Assembly: GCA_964370045.1 (NCBI GenBank)
Contig: CAYJGZ010000001.1
Coordinates: 1 to 64,000, forward strand
Source: JAAYCI01 sp964370045
GTDB taxonomy: Bacteria > Bacillota > Clostridia > Oscillospirales > Ruminococcaceae
Direction of reading: 5' to 3'
DNA length: 64,000 bases
In this document: positions 50,124 to 58,880 of the stretch, one piece after another
Layout of the letters: the number at the start of each line of letters is the position of its first letter
Numbering within the stretch: the first letter of the stretch is position 1
Made by a program: the position numbers and the translations under genes
The notes under the pieces: model-generated
What the model was told of the DNA's origin: nothing
Databases searched by the model: none
Seen by the model: only the letters and a program-made list of their open reading frames with translations

Positions 50124-50313
50124 AGGCGGTTTGTTTTTTGTGAAATGCGGTTTACTGTTTGAAAAATCATTTGTAGTCGTGTAATATAATAAGGTATGTG
50201 ATATGTGTTTGTTGCGGGGTTGGCATGTGTGAGTAAGATAAGGTCACACATGCGTATTTTGCGTGGAAAACAGATGAAAACATAGCGGATGACAGCCGTG
50301 TAAAAGGGTGGTG

Positions 50314-52707
50314 ATGTGCTTGACGGAATACTGGATGTGGCTGGCGGAGGGCCTTGGGTACGGTGCGGTGAACTCGGGTGAGGTGCTAAAAGCCTACCCC
50401 GACGGACCTGTGGCGGTACAGCAGGACCTTGGCGGCCCAAGGCTGGACGAGATACTGACGCAAAAGCAGGCAAACGCGCTGGCACAAAGCCGCCCTGAAG
50501 ATTTTGCGCTACGTATACGCCATGCACAAACCATGGGTGTGCAGGTGCTCGGGTATGACGAGCCGTCCTATCCCGGTATGCTGAGAACTATACACAACCC
50601 ACCACCCGTTGTGTTTGTGAAGGGAAATATGGCGCTACTAAACGGGCAGCTCGCCATTGCCATGGTGGGCGCGCGCCGCCCCTCCGCATACGGCGTGGAA
50701 GTGATGAAAACAATGGGGCGTGGCATCGCCATGGGTGGAGCTATTATTGTGTCGGGGCTGGCGGCAGGGCTGGACTCACATGCGCACAAGGCGGCGCTGG
50801 CGGTGAACGGCCCCACCATTGCGTGCATTGCGTTTGGGCACGATATATGCTACCCTGCCGCAAACCAAAAGCTGATGGACATAATCGAGCGCTACGGTGC
50901 TATCATCAGCGAGTATCCTCCCGGAACAGAGCCTAAAAAGCCCTATTTTTTGCACCGCAACCGCATTATTGCGGGCTTTTCGCATGGGCTTGTGGTGGTG
51001 GAGGCGCGCAGTCATTCGGGAACTATGAGCACCGTGAACTTTGCCGCAGACTACGGCAGGGATGTTTTTGCGGTGCCGGGCAGCGTGTTTTCGCCGCTCT
51101 CAAGCGGCACAAACGCCACCATACGTGAGGGTGCATACCTTGCGGCGAGTGCGGCGGATGTGCTGGGGGTGTACGGCATAGAGCTGAAAGAGGAGGACCC
51201 CGTTGTTGCGGCATCACGGCTTTCCTCCGACGGAATGCCGCTGGATTCCGAGCAGGCGGCGTGGCAACAAAGTGCCTCGATACCGATAGAAAAGGCGCAG
51301 GGTGCGCAAAATCAAGCGTCAAGTGGTGCGATGCCGAACATTGCGGACAAAAACCAGTCATTGGGGGAGGTACTGCGCAGCCAGCTGAACACGACAGACG
51401 GCCGTGTAAGTGCCGCACAGGCGGTGCAGGCATTTCAGAATATTCAGCAGCAGATGCCTGCGGCAGAGCGCACGGGTAGCATGAGCCTGCATTTGGATGC
51501 ACATTCGATAACTTTGCAAGAGCGTGCGTCGGCCGTGAGCGACAGCGTGCAGATAACAAAGCGCAGTGCCGAAAAACCAAAAGGCAATCCGAAAAAAGCA
51601 GAGGCAAAAAAAGAGAGTGTCTCGCTTTATCCGTGGCACCAGGTGGAGCGACTGGACAGAAAATCGGTGAAGGATTTATCCTCGCCCGTGCAGGAAAAGC
51701 CGCAAAAACAAAAGAGCAAAGCGCCCTCGCTGGGTGCGCAAATCTTTGGGCTTAGCGGCAGGGAAAATGCCTCGGAAGAGGACTACACAATGCGCAATAT
51801 GGCGGAATATTCATCCTTGCAGGATGACTTTGTTGAGGATGTCCCGTCGAGTAGGATGAGCGGTGATAAGCCACAAAGGGTTGTTCGAGATACGGCACAG
51901 CAGGATGCGCCCTTGCATGTGCAGCGTGAAGTGCGAAGTGCGCCGCAGGATGACTTTGTTGAGGATGTTCTGCCGAGCAGGGTGAGCGGTGACAAGCCGC
52001 AAAGGGTTATTCGGACCACTGCACAGCATGAGGAGCAAAGAGCACCACGAGAAGTTGTGCGCCCTATGCGCCCACAGCAAAGCGGCAGTGCACACGAAAG
52101 AGCGCAGGAGCAGGTGCAACACGTACCCTCCCAAGCACAAAGGCAGGTGCGAAGCACACCGCAGGATGCTGTTGTCCCTGTTTACTCACGGCGAAGTGAG
52201 AATTTTGGAGCTGAGCTGAGCGGAAATGAACGCACACAGGAACATGCACAGAGCGAAGCACAAAGCACCGCATTGCCCGAGCTTGATGTTAAAGCTACCG
52301 TTTTGCGCCCGCTTGGCAGGGGCACGCCGCTTGCGGCAAAGGCGGCGTATGCCGCCGGCGGAAATATCCCAAGAGCACAGCAGGGTAGGCAGGGCATAGA
52401 GCTTTCGGGCAGGCTGAACACGCTGGGCAGGGATGCGCATGTGCCACAGCAGGATGCCACAAGGCTGAGCATAAGACCGCAAAGCGACAAGGATATTTCG
52501 GATGAAAAGGATACGCAAGCATCCGCACTTAGCGATATTGCACAGCGTGCGCTAAAACAGCTTAGTGCCGTGCCCATGAGCCTTGCGGATATATGCGAGC
52601 GCAGTGGGCTGTCCGGAGCAGAGGCGATGGCGGCACTCACCGAGCTGGAGCTTTCGGGGCTTTCACGCCAGCTTGCGGGAAGGCAGTTTGTGGCGGGTGG
52701 AATATAG
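50314..52707 (+). CDS. dprA: DNA-processing protein DprA with a very long internal linker
   Basis: Predicted 797 residues against about 290-380 for most DprA proteins. Residues 1-290 form the SAM-like head and Rossmann domain (M-V-G-A-R-R-P-S-A-Y-G; S-G-L-A-A-G-L-D; F-A-V-P-G-S; G-T-N-x-x-I-R-E-G-A), which loads RecA on single strands during transformation. The last 60 residues form the usual winged helix (I-C-E-R-S-G-L-S-G-A-E-A-M-A-A-L-T-E-L-E-L-S-G). Between them lie about 440 residues rich in Gln, Ser, Arg and Ala, with two copies of a 42-residue unit (D-D-F-V-E-D-V ... G-D-K-P-Q-R-V). I take the ATG at 50314; a TTG at 50320 is also possible. Confidence 0.92.
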   Translation: MCLTEYWMWLAEGLGYGAVNSGEVLKAYPDGPVAVQQDLGGPRLDEILTQKQANALAQSRPEDFALRIRHAQTMGVQVLGYDEPSYPGMLRTIHNPPPVVFVKGNMALLNGQLAIAMVGARRPSAYGVEVMKTMGRGIAMGGAIIVSGLAAGLDSHAHKAALAVNGPTIACIAFGHDICYPAANQKLMDIIERYGAIISEYPPGTEPKKPYFLHRNRIIAGFSHGLVVVEARSHSGTMSTVNFAADYGRDVFAVPGSVFSPLSSGTNATIREGAYLAASAADVLGVYGIELKEEDPVVAASRLSSDGMPLDSEQAAWQQSASIPIEKAQGAQNQASSGAMPNIADKNQSLGEVLRSQLNTTDGRVSAAQAVQAFQNIQQQMPAAERTGSMSLHLDAHSITLQERASAVSDSVQITKRSAEKPKGNPKKAEAKKESVSLYPWHQVERLDRKSVKDLSSPVQEKPQKQKSKAPSLGAQIFGLSGRENASEEDYTMRNMAEYSSLQDDFVEDVPSSRMSGDKPQRVVRDTAQQDAPLHVQREVRSAPQDDFVEDVLPSRVSGDKPQRVIRTTAQHEEQRAPREVVRPMRPQQSGSAHERAQEQVQHVPSQAQRQVRSTPQDAVVPVYSRRSENFGAELSGNERTQEHAQSEAQSTALPELDVKATVLRPLGRGTPLAAKAAYAAGGNIPRAQQGRQGIELSGRLNTLGRDAHVPQQDATRLSIRPQSDKDISDEKDTQASALSDIAQRALKQLSAVPMSLADICERSGLSGAEAMAALTELELSGLSRQLAGRQFVAGGI
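51821..52072 (+). repeat. 126-bp direct repeat in the dprA linker
   Basis: AGGATGACTTTGTTGAGGAT occurs at 51821 and again at 51947. The unit is 42 codons and stays in frame. A partial third copy (R-S-T-P-Q-D) follows near 52150. Confidence 0.8.
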
Positions 52708-52756
52708 ACATTGCCGGCAGTATCCATAACGCAGGGCAAGATGTCCCCTTGCCGCA

Positions 52757-52780
52757 TACGGGGCAAGCCCTTGATTTGAG
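52757..52780. repeat. Short repeat shared with 55201-55224
   Basis: TACGGGGCAAGCCC followed by TTGATTTGAG here and CTTAATTGAG there. Both copies pair with an upstream TTGCC. It lies between dprA and the topA upstream region and may be part of another short element or a terminator. Confidence 0.4.
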
Positions 52781-52802
52781 TTCAGACACTAAACACGTAG
52801 GA

Positions 52803-52832
52803 GGTTAGTTTGAAACTTGTTTCAAACTAACC
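52803..52832. promoter_or_regulatory. Perfect palindrome upstream of topA
   Basis: Two 14-bp arms (GGTTAGTTTGAAAC and its complement) around TT. A slightly shorter copy lies before polA at 22263. It could be an operator common to polA and topA. Confidence 0.55.
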
Positions 52833-52846
52833 CATCTAAAATAAAT

Positions 52847-52936
52847 AATGCTCTTATCATTCCTTGCGCTTCGCATGATAAGAGTCGCATATTTCATTGA
52901 ATTTTGTGCCGATGCGAAGCGGCGGAATGGAGCATT
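52847..52936 (+). repeat. 90-bp element before topA, shared with polA
   Basis: AATGCTC ... GAGCATT, with ATTCC/GGAAT and GCTTCGCAT/ATGCGAAGC inverted repeats and an inner CTCTTATCAT/ATGATAAGAG hairpin. Nearly the same sequence precedes polA (21983-22072). The GGAG ribosome binding site at 52929-52932 belongs to it, and the topA ATG follows 3 bp after its end. Confidence 0.85.
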
Positions 52937-52939
52937 TCC

Positions 52940-55024
52940 ATGCAAACACTTGTTATTGTTGAGTCTCCGGCCAAGGCGAAAACTATTCGTAAATATTTAG
53001 GCAAAGGCTACGACGTTGTGGCGTCGATGGGGCATATCCGTGACCTGCCCAAAAACAAGCTGGGAATAGATGTTGATAATGATTTTGCGCCTACCTACAT
53101 CAATATTAGGGGCAAGGAAAAGACGATAAAAGAGCTGAAGGACAAGGCTAAAAAGAGCGACAGGGTACTGCTTGCCACCGACCCGGACCGTGAGGGTGAG
53201 GCGATAAGCTGGCACTTGGCGAACCTTTTGGGCCTTGATGTACAGCAGGAGAACCGTGTTGCGTTTGGCGAGATTACAAAAAAGGGTGTAAAAGAGGGCA
53301 TGGAGCACCCCCGCAAGATAAACTTGCAGCTTTTTGACGCACAGCAGGCACGTCGCATTTTGGACAGGCTGGTGGGCTACAAGCTCTCGCCGTTTTTGTG
53401 GCGCAAGGTGCGGCGCAGGCTGTCCGCAGGTAGGGTGCAGAGCGTTACTGTGCGCCTTATTGTGGACAGGGAGCGGGAGATAGAGGCGTTTAAGCCGCAA
53501 GAATATTGGAACTTAGATGCGAACTTGGTGGCGGATGAGCGGGAGTTCACCGCACGGCTTTTTGCGGAGAAAGACGGCAAAAAGCTGGAGGTAAAAACAG
53601 AGGAGCAGGCAAATGCGATTACCTCGGCGCTGAAAGGTGCGCCCTACAGCGTGAAGTCGGTAACAAAGGGAACACGAAAGCGCAGCCCCGCCCCGCCATT
53701 TATCACGAGTACACTACAGCAGGAGGCCAGTCGTCGCTTTGGCTTTACGGGCACACGCACCATGCGTGCGGCGCAAAATCTTTACGAGGGCGTGGAGATT
53801 GAGGGGCAGGGTGTCACCGGCCTTATCACCTATATGCGTACCGACTCGCTTCGCCTTTCGGATGAGGCAGTGGCAGGCGCACAGCAGTTTATCACACAGC
53901 AGTGGGGCGAAAAGTACGTGTATGGCAAAAGCCGCGTGTACAAAAGAAAAAGCGCCACCCAAGCGCAGGATGCCCACGAGGCAATACGCCCCACAATCCC
54001 CTCGCTCACACCCGAGCAGGCGGAAAAAAACATATCCGGCGATGAGGCAAAGCTGTACCGCCTTATTTGGAGCAGGTTTATAGCAAGCCAGATGAGCGAC
54101 TGCAAAATGGACACGGTATCTGCGGACATTGCGGCGGGAGAGTGGCTGTTTCGTGCCTCCGGCTTTACGGTGACATTCGACGGCTTTACGCTGCTTTATG
54201 AGGAGGCGGCGGACGAGGCCGCCAAAAAAGAAACGGCACTGCCCCCCCTTGATGAGGGCATGGAGCTGAAGCTTAAAAAGCTGAATGCGGACCAAAAATT
54301 CACCCAGCCACCCGCTCGCTACTCGGAGGCGTCGCTCATACGTGCGCTGGAGGAAAACGGCATCGGGCGGCCGTCCACCTATGCGCCCATCATCACAACG
54401 GTGGTGGACAGAGGCTATGTGGAGCGCAATCAAAAGCGCCTACACCCAACGGCGCTGGGCATTGTGGTGAACGACCTGCTCATGGAGCGCTTTTCGGACA
54501 TTGTGGACGTGAAGTTCTCGGCGGACATGGAGGCAAACCTCGACAAGGTGGAGGACGGTGCGGCAAACTGGGTAAAGACGGTGAGCACCTTTCACGAGGG
54601 GCTGAGCAGTAGCCTTGAAAAGGCGGAGGCCGCCATGGAGGGGCAAAAGGTGGTAGTGCCGGAGGAGGAAACGGACGAGGAATGTGAGCTGTGCGGGCGT
54701 AACATGGTGATAAAAACAGGTCGCTACGGCAAGTTTTTGGCCTGTCCCGGCTTTCCAGAGTGCAAAAACACAAAACAGCTGATAAAGCAGATGCCGGGTA
54801 GCTGTCCGAAGGATGGCGGCGCTGTGATAAAGCGCACCTCGGCCAAGGGCAGGATTTTTTACGGATGTAAAAACTACCCGAACTGCGACTTTATTACTTG
54901 GGATGAGCCCACGGCGGAAAACTGTCCCTCCTGTGGTAGCACATTGTTCAAAAAGGGCGGCAAGAGCGGCTCGCTTAACTGCCTGAAAGAGGGATGCGGA
55001 TTTTCAAAGCCGATAGAGAAATAG
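52940..55024 (+). CDS. topA: DNA topoisomerase I
   Basis: A 694-residue type IA topoisomerase that relaxes negative supercoils. The Toprim start I-V-E-S-P-A-K-A-K-T-I, T-D-P-D-R-E-G-E-A-I, the active-site Tyr in L-I-T-Y-M-R-T-D-S, and the N-G-I-G-R-P-S-T-Y-A motif are present. Three C-terminal zinc ribbons of the C-x2-C type follow (C-E-L-C-G, C-P-K-D-G and C-P-S-C-G), the middle one with Asp in the usual Cys place. The start is the ATG at 52940; the upstream in-frame M-C-R-C-E-A-A-E-W-S-I peptide is encoded by the repeat shared with polA and is probably not translated. Confidence 0.97.
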   Translation: MQTLVIVESPAKAKTIRKYLGKGYDVVASMGHIRDLPKNKLGIDVDNDFAPTYINIRGKEKTIKELKDKAKKSDRVLLATDPDREGEAISWHLANLLGLDVQQENRVAFGEITKKGVKEGMEHPRKINLQLFDAQQARRILDRLVGYKLSPFLWRKVRRRLSAGRVQSVTVRLIVDREREIEAFKPQEYWNLDANLVADEREFTARLFAEKDGKKLEVKTEEQANAITSALKGAPYSVKSVTKGTRKRSPAPPFITSTLQQEASRRFGFTGTRTMRAAQNLYEGVEIEGQGVTGLITYMRTDSLRLSDEAVAGAQQFITQQWGEKYVYGKSRVYKRKSATQAQDAHEAIRPTIPSLTPEQAEKNISGDEAKLYRLIWSRFIASQMSDCKMDTVSADIAAGEWLFRASGFTVTFDGFTLLYEEAADEAAKKETALPPLDEGMELKLKKLNADQKFTQPPARYSEASLIRALEENGIGRPSTYAPIITTVVDRGYVERNQKRLHPTALGIVVNDLLMERFSDIVDVKFSADMEANLDKVEDGAANWVKTVSTFHEGLSSSLEKAEAAMEGQKVVVPEEETDEECELCGRNMVIKTGRYGKFLACPGFPECKNTKQLIKQMPGSCPKDGGAVIKRTSAKGRIFYGCKNYPNCDFITWDEPTAENCPSCGSTLFKKGGKSGSLNCLKEGCGFSKPIEK

Positions 55025-55025
55025 G

Positions 55026-55275
55026 AAGTGTCCAAATGCGGTGATTTATTTGCGATATTCCCCGCCGCAGGCGGGGGATATAACGTAAGGCAAAATGACC
55101 CTCGCCTCCACAGGCGACGGGGGACATCTTGAATATTTAGTGGGCGATTGTACGCCCACTAAATATTCGGCGGCTTGAAAGCCGCTGTTGCCATGTTGAA
55201 TACGGGGCAAGCCCCTTAATTGAGCGCCTTCTTCTTGCGCTTAAGATATTCTAAATCACCTCTATGTGTCCACTT
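55026..55275. mobile_element. Long C-type element (250 bp) with an extra insertion
   Basis: Ends AAGTGTCCAAATGCGGTGATTTA in two parts and, inverted, AAGTGGACACATAGAGGTG. The central palindrome at 55055-55081 is like other C copies, and the right end GCGCTTAAGATATTCTAAATCAC is conserved. Between them lie about 130 additional bases, including a perfect inverted repeat at 55131-55168 (GAATATTTAGTGGGCG and complement around ATTGTA). It fills most of the topA-trmFO gap; no gene seen. Confidence 0.75.
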
Positions 55276-55371
55276 CCGAAAAATAGCGTAAAATCGTGTG
55301 GTTTTGTATGTGGAGCACCACGTCATATTGGCGAAGGATGAATGTCTTATTAAAAGGGGTAAAAAACAGCG

Positions 55372-56685
55372 GTGTCTTTTTCGGAAGTGATAGTAATAGG
55401 TGCAGGGCTTGCGGGGTGTGAGGCGGCGCTGTGGCTGGCGGACAAGGGCGTAAAAGTGCGCCTGTGCGAGCAAAAGCCGACACATTACACACCTGCACAC
55501 ACGATGGAGGGCTTTGCGGAGCTTGTGTGCTCAAACTCGCTCAAGGCACAGCGTCTTGCCTCGGCAGGGGGACTGCTGAAGGCGGAGATGCGCCTTTTGG
55601 GCAGTGCGCTTTTGCAGGTGGCAGAGCGGTGTAAAGTGCCTGCCGGCGGTGCGCTTGCGGTGGACAGGGATGACTTTAGCCGCATGGCAACACAGCTTGT
55701 GTGCGAACACCCGAATATTACCATAGAGCACCGCAGGGTACAGAGCCTGCGTGCCGACGTGCCGACGATTGTGGCGAGCGGCCCTTTGACAGATGGGGAG
55801 CTTGCGCAGGAAATACAGCGCCTAAGCGGACAGGAGCAGCTTAGCTTTTACGATGCGGCGGCGCCCATAGTGCTACGTGAGTCGCTGAACTTTGAGCGGA
55901 TATTCGCCGCCAGCCGCTACGACAGAGGGGACGACGACTACCTCAACTGCCCGTTTGACAAAGAGGGGTACGAGGAGTTTTGGCGGCAGCTGGTGACGGC
56001 ACAGCCTGCGCCACAGCACACAGCAGACGATGATACGCCGAAAAAAGTGTACGAGGGCTGTATGCCCATAGAGATAATGGCAAAGCGGGGTGACCAAACA
56101 CTGCGCTTTGGGCCGCTAAAGCCTGTTGGACTGCGTGACCCACGCACGGGGCACAGGCCGTGGGCGTGTGTTCAGCTACGCAGGGAGGACGCAGAGGGCA
56201 GGATGTACAACCTTGTCGGCTTTCAGACGAACCTGCGCTTTGAGGAGCAAAAAAGAGTGTTCGGCATGATACCGGGGCTGGAAAACGCCGAATTTGTGCG
56301 GTATGGCGTGATGCACCGCAACACGTTCTTGAACAGCCCCAAGGTGCTGGCCGGCGACTTTTCGCTTAAAAATGAGCGCTCGGTGTTTTTCGCAGGGCAG
56401 ATTACGGGTACGGAGGGCTACATGGAGAGCGCCGCCTGTGGGCTTTTGGCGGCGAGGGCGGTGTACGCAAGGCTCTTGGGAAAAGAGTTTTGTGCGCCAC
56501 CGCAGGATACGATGTGCGGTGCGCTGTGTGCATACCTTGCGAGCGAAAACAAGGATTTCCAGCCCATGGGCGCAAACATGGGCATTCTGCCGCCGCTGAG
56601 CGAGCACATAAAGGGCAAGCAGGAGCGGTACGAGGCGCTGAGCGCTCGTGCGCTTGAGAGCATGAAAGAGTGGATAAAAATTTAG
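55372..56685 (+). CDS. trmFO: Methylenetetrahydrofolate-tRNA-(uracil-5-)-methyltransferase
   Basis: A 437-residue FAD enzyme that makes m5U54 in tRNA with methylene-THF as carbon donor. V-I-V-I-G-A-G-L-A-G-C-E-A-A binds FAD; F-A-E-L-V-C-S-N-S-L-K-A holds the conserved Cys; F-A-G-Q-I-T-G-T-E-G-Y-M-E-S-A-A-C-G-L is typical. The GTG at 55372 begins the family sequence; AAAGGGG lies about 14 bp upstream, which is far. TrmFO next to topA is the usual Firmicutes arrangement. Confidence 0.96.
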   Translation: MSFSEVIVIGAGLAGCEAALWLADKGVKVRLCEQKPTHYTPAHTMEGFAELVCSNSLKAQRLASAGGLLKAEMRLLGSALLQVAERCKVPAGGALAVDRDDFSRMATQLVCEHPNITIEHRRVQSLRADVPTIVASGPLTDGELAQEIQRLSGQEQLSFYDAAAPIVLRESLNFERIFAASRYDRGDDDYLNCPFDKEGYEEFWRQLVTAQPAPQHTADDDTPKKVYEGCMPIEIMAKRGDQTLRFGPLKPVGLRDPRTGHRPWACVQLRREDAEGRMYNLVGFQTNLRFEEQKRVFGMIPGLENAEFVRYGVMHRNTFLNSPKVLAGDFSLKNERSVFFAGQITGTEGYMESAACGLLAARAVYARLLGKEFCAPPQDTMCGALCAYLASENKDFQPMGANMGILPPLSEHIKGKQERYEALSARALESMKEWIKI

Positions 56686-56794
56686 GCAGTGTCAACTCGT
56701 GTAGACACTACCCGGTTTCACAATAAAAACATATAACAACATATCCGAAAACCACAGGACAAAAAAGCACGCAAGCGATGAAACGGAGGATGCA

Positions 56795-57814
56795 ATGAAC
56801 ATAATTATTGATGCCATGGGTGGCGATAATGCGCCGCTGGCCGCAATCGAGGGTGCGGTGCAGGCGGTGGCGGAGCTTGGCGTGTCTGTCATTGCGGTGG
56901 GGGATGAGCAAAAAATAAAGCAGGCGGCGCTTGCCGGCGGCATAGACATGAGCGGCATTACGGTGGAGCACGCAAGCGATGTGATAGGCATGGACGAGGA
57001 GGCCACCGACGTTGTGCGCAAAAGGCCCGACTCCTCCATTGCGGTGGCGTTTAGGCTGCTGAAAGAGGGTAGGGGAGATGCGCTGGTATCTGCCGGAAGC
57101 ACGGGGGCGCTTTTGGTGGGCGCAACCATGCTGGTGGGCAGAATTAAGGGAATAAAGCGTGCGGCGCTGGGGACGGTTATCCCCGGAAGTCAAAAGCCGT
57201 GGATGCTACTCGACTGCGGCGCAAACGTGGAGTGCCGTGCGGAGCAGCTTTTGCAGTTTGCGGTGATGGGCAGTGCCTACATGGAAAACGTGATGGGTAT
57301 AAAAAGCCCCACCGTCGGCCTTGCAAACAACGGCACGGAGGAGAGCAAGGGCACACAGCTACAGCTGGATGCGTATGAGCTGCTAAAGGACAGTAGCCTT
57401 AACTTTGTTGGCAACGCAGAGGCAAGGGACCTGCCCAGCGGCGCAGTGGACGTGGTGGTGTGCGACGGCTTTACGGGAAACATCATACTAAAGCTTACAG
57501 AGGGGCTTGCGAAGATGTTTTCGGGCATGATGAAAAAGATGTTCCTCAAAAGCACAAAGACAAAGATTGCCGCGCTGATGCTAAAGGGCGGCATAGCGGA
57601 CTTCAAAAAAAGCTTTGACTACAGCGAGTACGGCGGCGCACCGCTTTTGGGCATAAAAAAAGCGGTGATAAAGGCACACGGCTCCTCCGATGCAAAGGCG
57701 ATGAAAAACGCCATAAGGCAGGCGGAAATATGCGCAAGGACGGACGTTTCGGGAAATATCGAGCGCTGGGTGGCAGGGCATAAGCAGGGAAGTGAGACGA
57801 ATGAAAACTCTTGA
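56795..57814 (+). CDS. plsX: Phosphate acyltransferase
   Basis: A 339-residue PlsX, which converts acyl-ACP to acyl-phosphate for phospholipid synthesis. I-I-I-D-A-M-G-G-D-N-A-P at the start, S-A-G-S-T-G-A and C-D-G-F-T-G-N near 225 are diagnostic. GGAGG precedes the ATG. It overlaps rnc by 14 bp. The acpP gene usual between plsX and rnc is absent here. The 109 bp before it hold a small AGTGTC/GACACT hairpin. Confidence 0.96.
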   Translation: MNIIIDAMGGDNAPLAAIEGAVQAVAELGVSVIAVGDEQKIKQAALAGGIDMSGITVEHASDVIGMDEEATDVVRKRPDSSIAVAFRLLKEGRGDALVSAGSTGALLVGATMLVGRIKGIKRAALGTVIPGSQKPWMLLDCGANVECRAEQLLQFAVMGSAYMENVMGIKSPTVGLANNGTEESKGTQLQLDAYELLKDSSLNFVGNAEARDLPSGAVDVVVCDGFTGNIILKLTEGLAKMFSGMMKKMFLKSTKTKIAALMLKGGIADFKKSFDYSEYGGAPLLGIKKAVIKAHGSSDAKAMKNAIRQAEICARTDVSGNIERWVAGHKQGSETNENS

Positions 57815-58478
57815 GGAACGCATAGGATACAGCTTTAAGAACCCGCTATTGCTAAAGGCGGCAATGAGCCACACATCTTATGCAAACGAGGCGAAAGAGA
57901 GAACACAAAGTAACGAGCGGCTGGAGTTTTTGGGCGACTCGGTGCTTAGCTTTGTGGTGGCGGAGCACCTGTTTTCGCAGGCAAAGCGCCTGCCGGAGGG
58001 CGAGCTTACCCGAAGGCGTGCGGCTGTTGTGTGCGAGGCGGCACTGGCTCGCTTTGCGCAGAGCATAGGCCTTGGGGAGCACCTGCTTCTTGGCCACGGC
58101 GAGGAGATGAGCGGCGGGCGGCGCCGCCCCTCTATTTTGGCGGATGCGTTTGAGGCGCTTATTGCGGCACTGTACCTCGACGGCGGCATAGCGGCGGCAA
58201 GCGCATTTATACTGCCGTTTGTGCAGATGCCTGCGGGCGAGGGCGGCAAAAACGACTACAAAACACGCCTGCAAGAGGTGGTACAGCAAAACCCGGAGGA
58301 GCGTGTTCACTACATGGTGGTGGGCGAAAGTGGCCCCGACCACGACAAGTGCTTTAACGTGGAGGTGCACCTTAACTCCAACTGCATAGGTAGTGGTAGC
58401 GGACACAGCAAAAAGGCGGCGGAACAGGCGGCCGCACGCCAGGCGCTAATGCTTATGGGGCTGGAAAAAGAGGGTTAG
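57801..58478 (+). CDS. rnc: Ribonuclease III
   Basis: A 225-residue double-strand RNA nuclease. The signature E-R-L-E-F-L-G-D-S-V-L is near residue 35, the second acidic site in D-A-F-E-A-L-I-A-A, and a C-terminal dsRNA-binding domain (G-S-G-x-S-K-K-A-A-E-Q-A-A-A) closes it. The ATG at 57801 lies inside the end of plsX, so translation is coupled. A GTG at 57792 is also in frame but lacks a site. Its stop is followed after one base by the composite element. Confidence 0.96.
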   Translation: MKTLEERIGYSFKNPLLLKAAMSHTSYANEAKERTQSNERLEFLGDSVLSFVVAEHLFSQAKRLPEGELTRRRAAVVCEAALARFAQSIGLGEHLLLGHGEEMSGGRRRPSILADAFEALIAALYLDGGIAAASAFILPFVQMPAGEGGKNDYKTRLQEVVQQNPEERVHYMVVGESGPDHDKCFNVEVHLNSNCIGSGSGHSKKAAEQAAARQALMLMGLEKEG

Positions 58479-58479
58479 A

Positions 58480-58796
58480 TAGTGCCGTCACGAGTGTTCA
58501 GCCGTCATATTTTGGCAATTTTCCGCCATACGGTGTTGTCAAAACTCGCATTCCACAAAGGAGTGCATCGTTTCTCCGCCTTGTATAGTCACTTGATTTG
58601 AAAAACAGCGCAAGATTGCCGAGTAGAAATTTTGTTTAACAAGGCGAAGGATTGAGCAATGCTTTGTGCATTGCGATTGACGCCAACGCAGATATACGGA
58701 ATTTATATCGGCAAGATGTGTTGCTTTTTAAGTTGAGTGACTATTAAAACAAAAAAATTGCTCAAAATCTGCTCGGTTCAACCCATGACGACACTA
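58480..58796. mobile_element. A-type element carrying a nested B element, second composite
   Basis: Inverted relative to the copy at 24253. Ends TAGTGCCGTCACGAGTG and, inverted, TAGTGTCGTCATGGGTT. B occupies 58586-58743 at the same point inside A. It separates rnc from smc in what is normally a tight operon; the 402-bp gap holds no gene. Confidence 0.88.
58586..58743. mobile_element. B-type element, 158 bp, inside the second composite
   Basis: Ends TAGTCACTTGATTTGAAAAA and, inverted, TAGTCACTCAACTTAAAAA. It has the same length as the copy at 24306 and differs at only a few positions. Confidence 0.87.
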
Positions 58797-58880
58797 TCCA
58801 GCGCAGTGTCGATATGCAAAAAACTGCTCTTTTGTCTGCGCTCGGCACTTTTGCAAGTAAAATGAAAAAGGGGGGCTTTC

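Noticed and set aside
52904..52939. N-terminal extension M-C-R-C-E-A-A-E-W-S-I of topA (and the same before polA at 21980-22015)
   Set aside because: The identical peptide before two unrelated proteins comes from the shared DNA repeat. The ribosome binding site and family homology place both starts at the downstream ATG.
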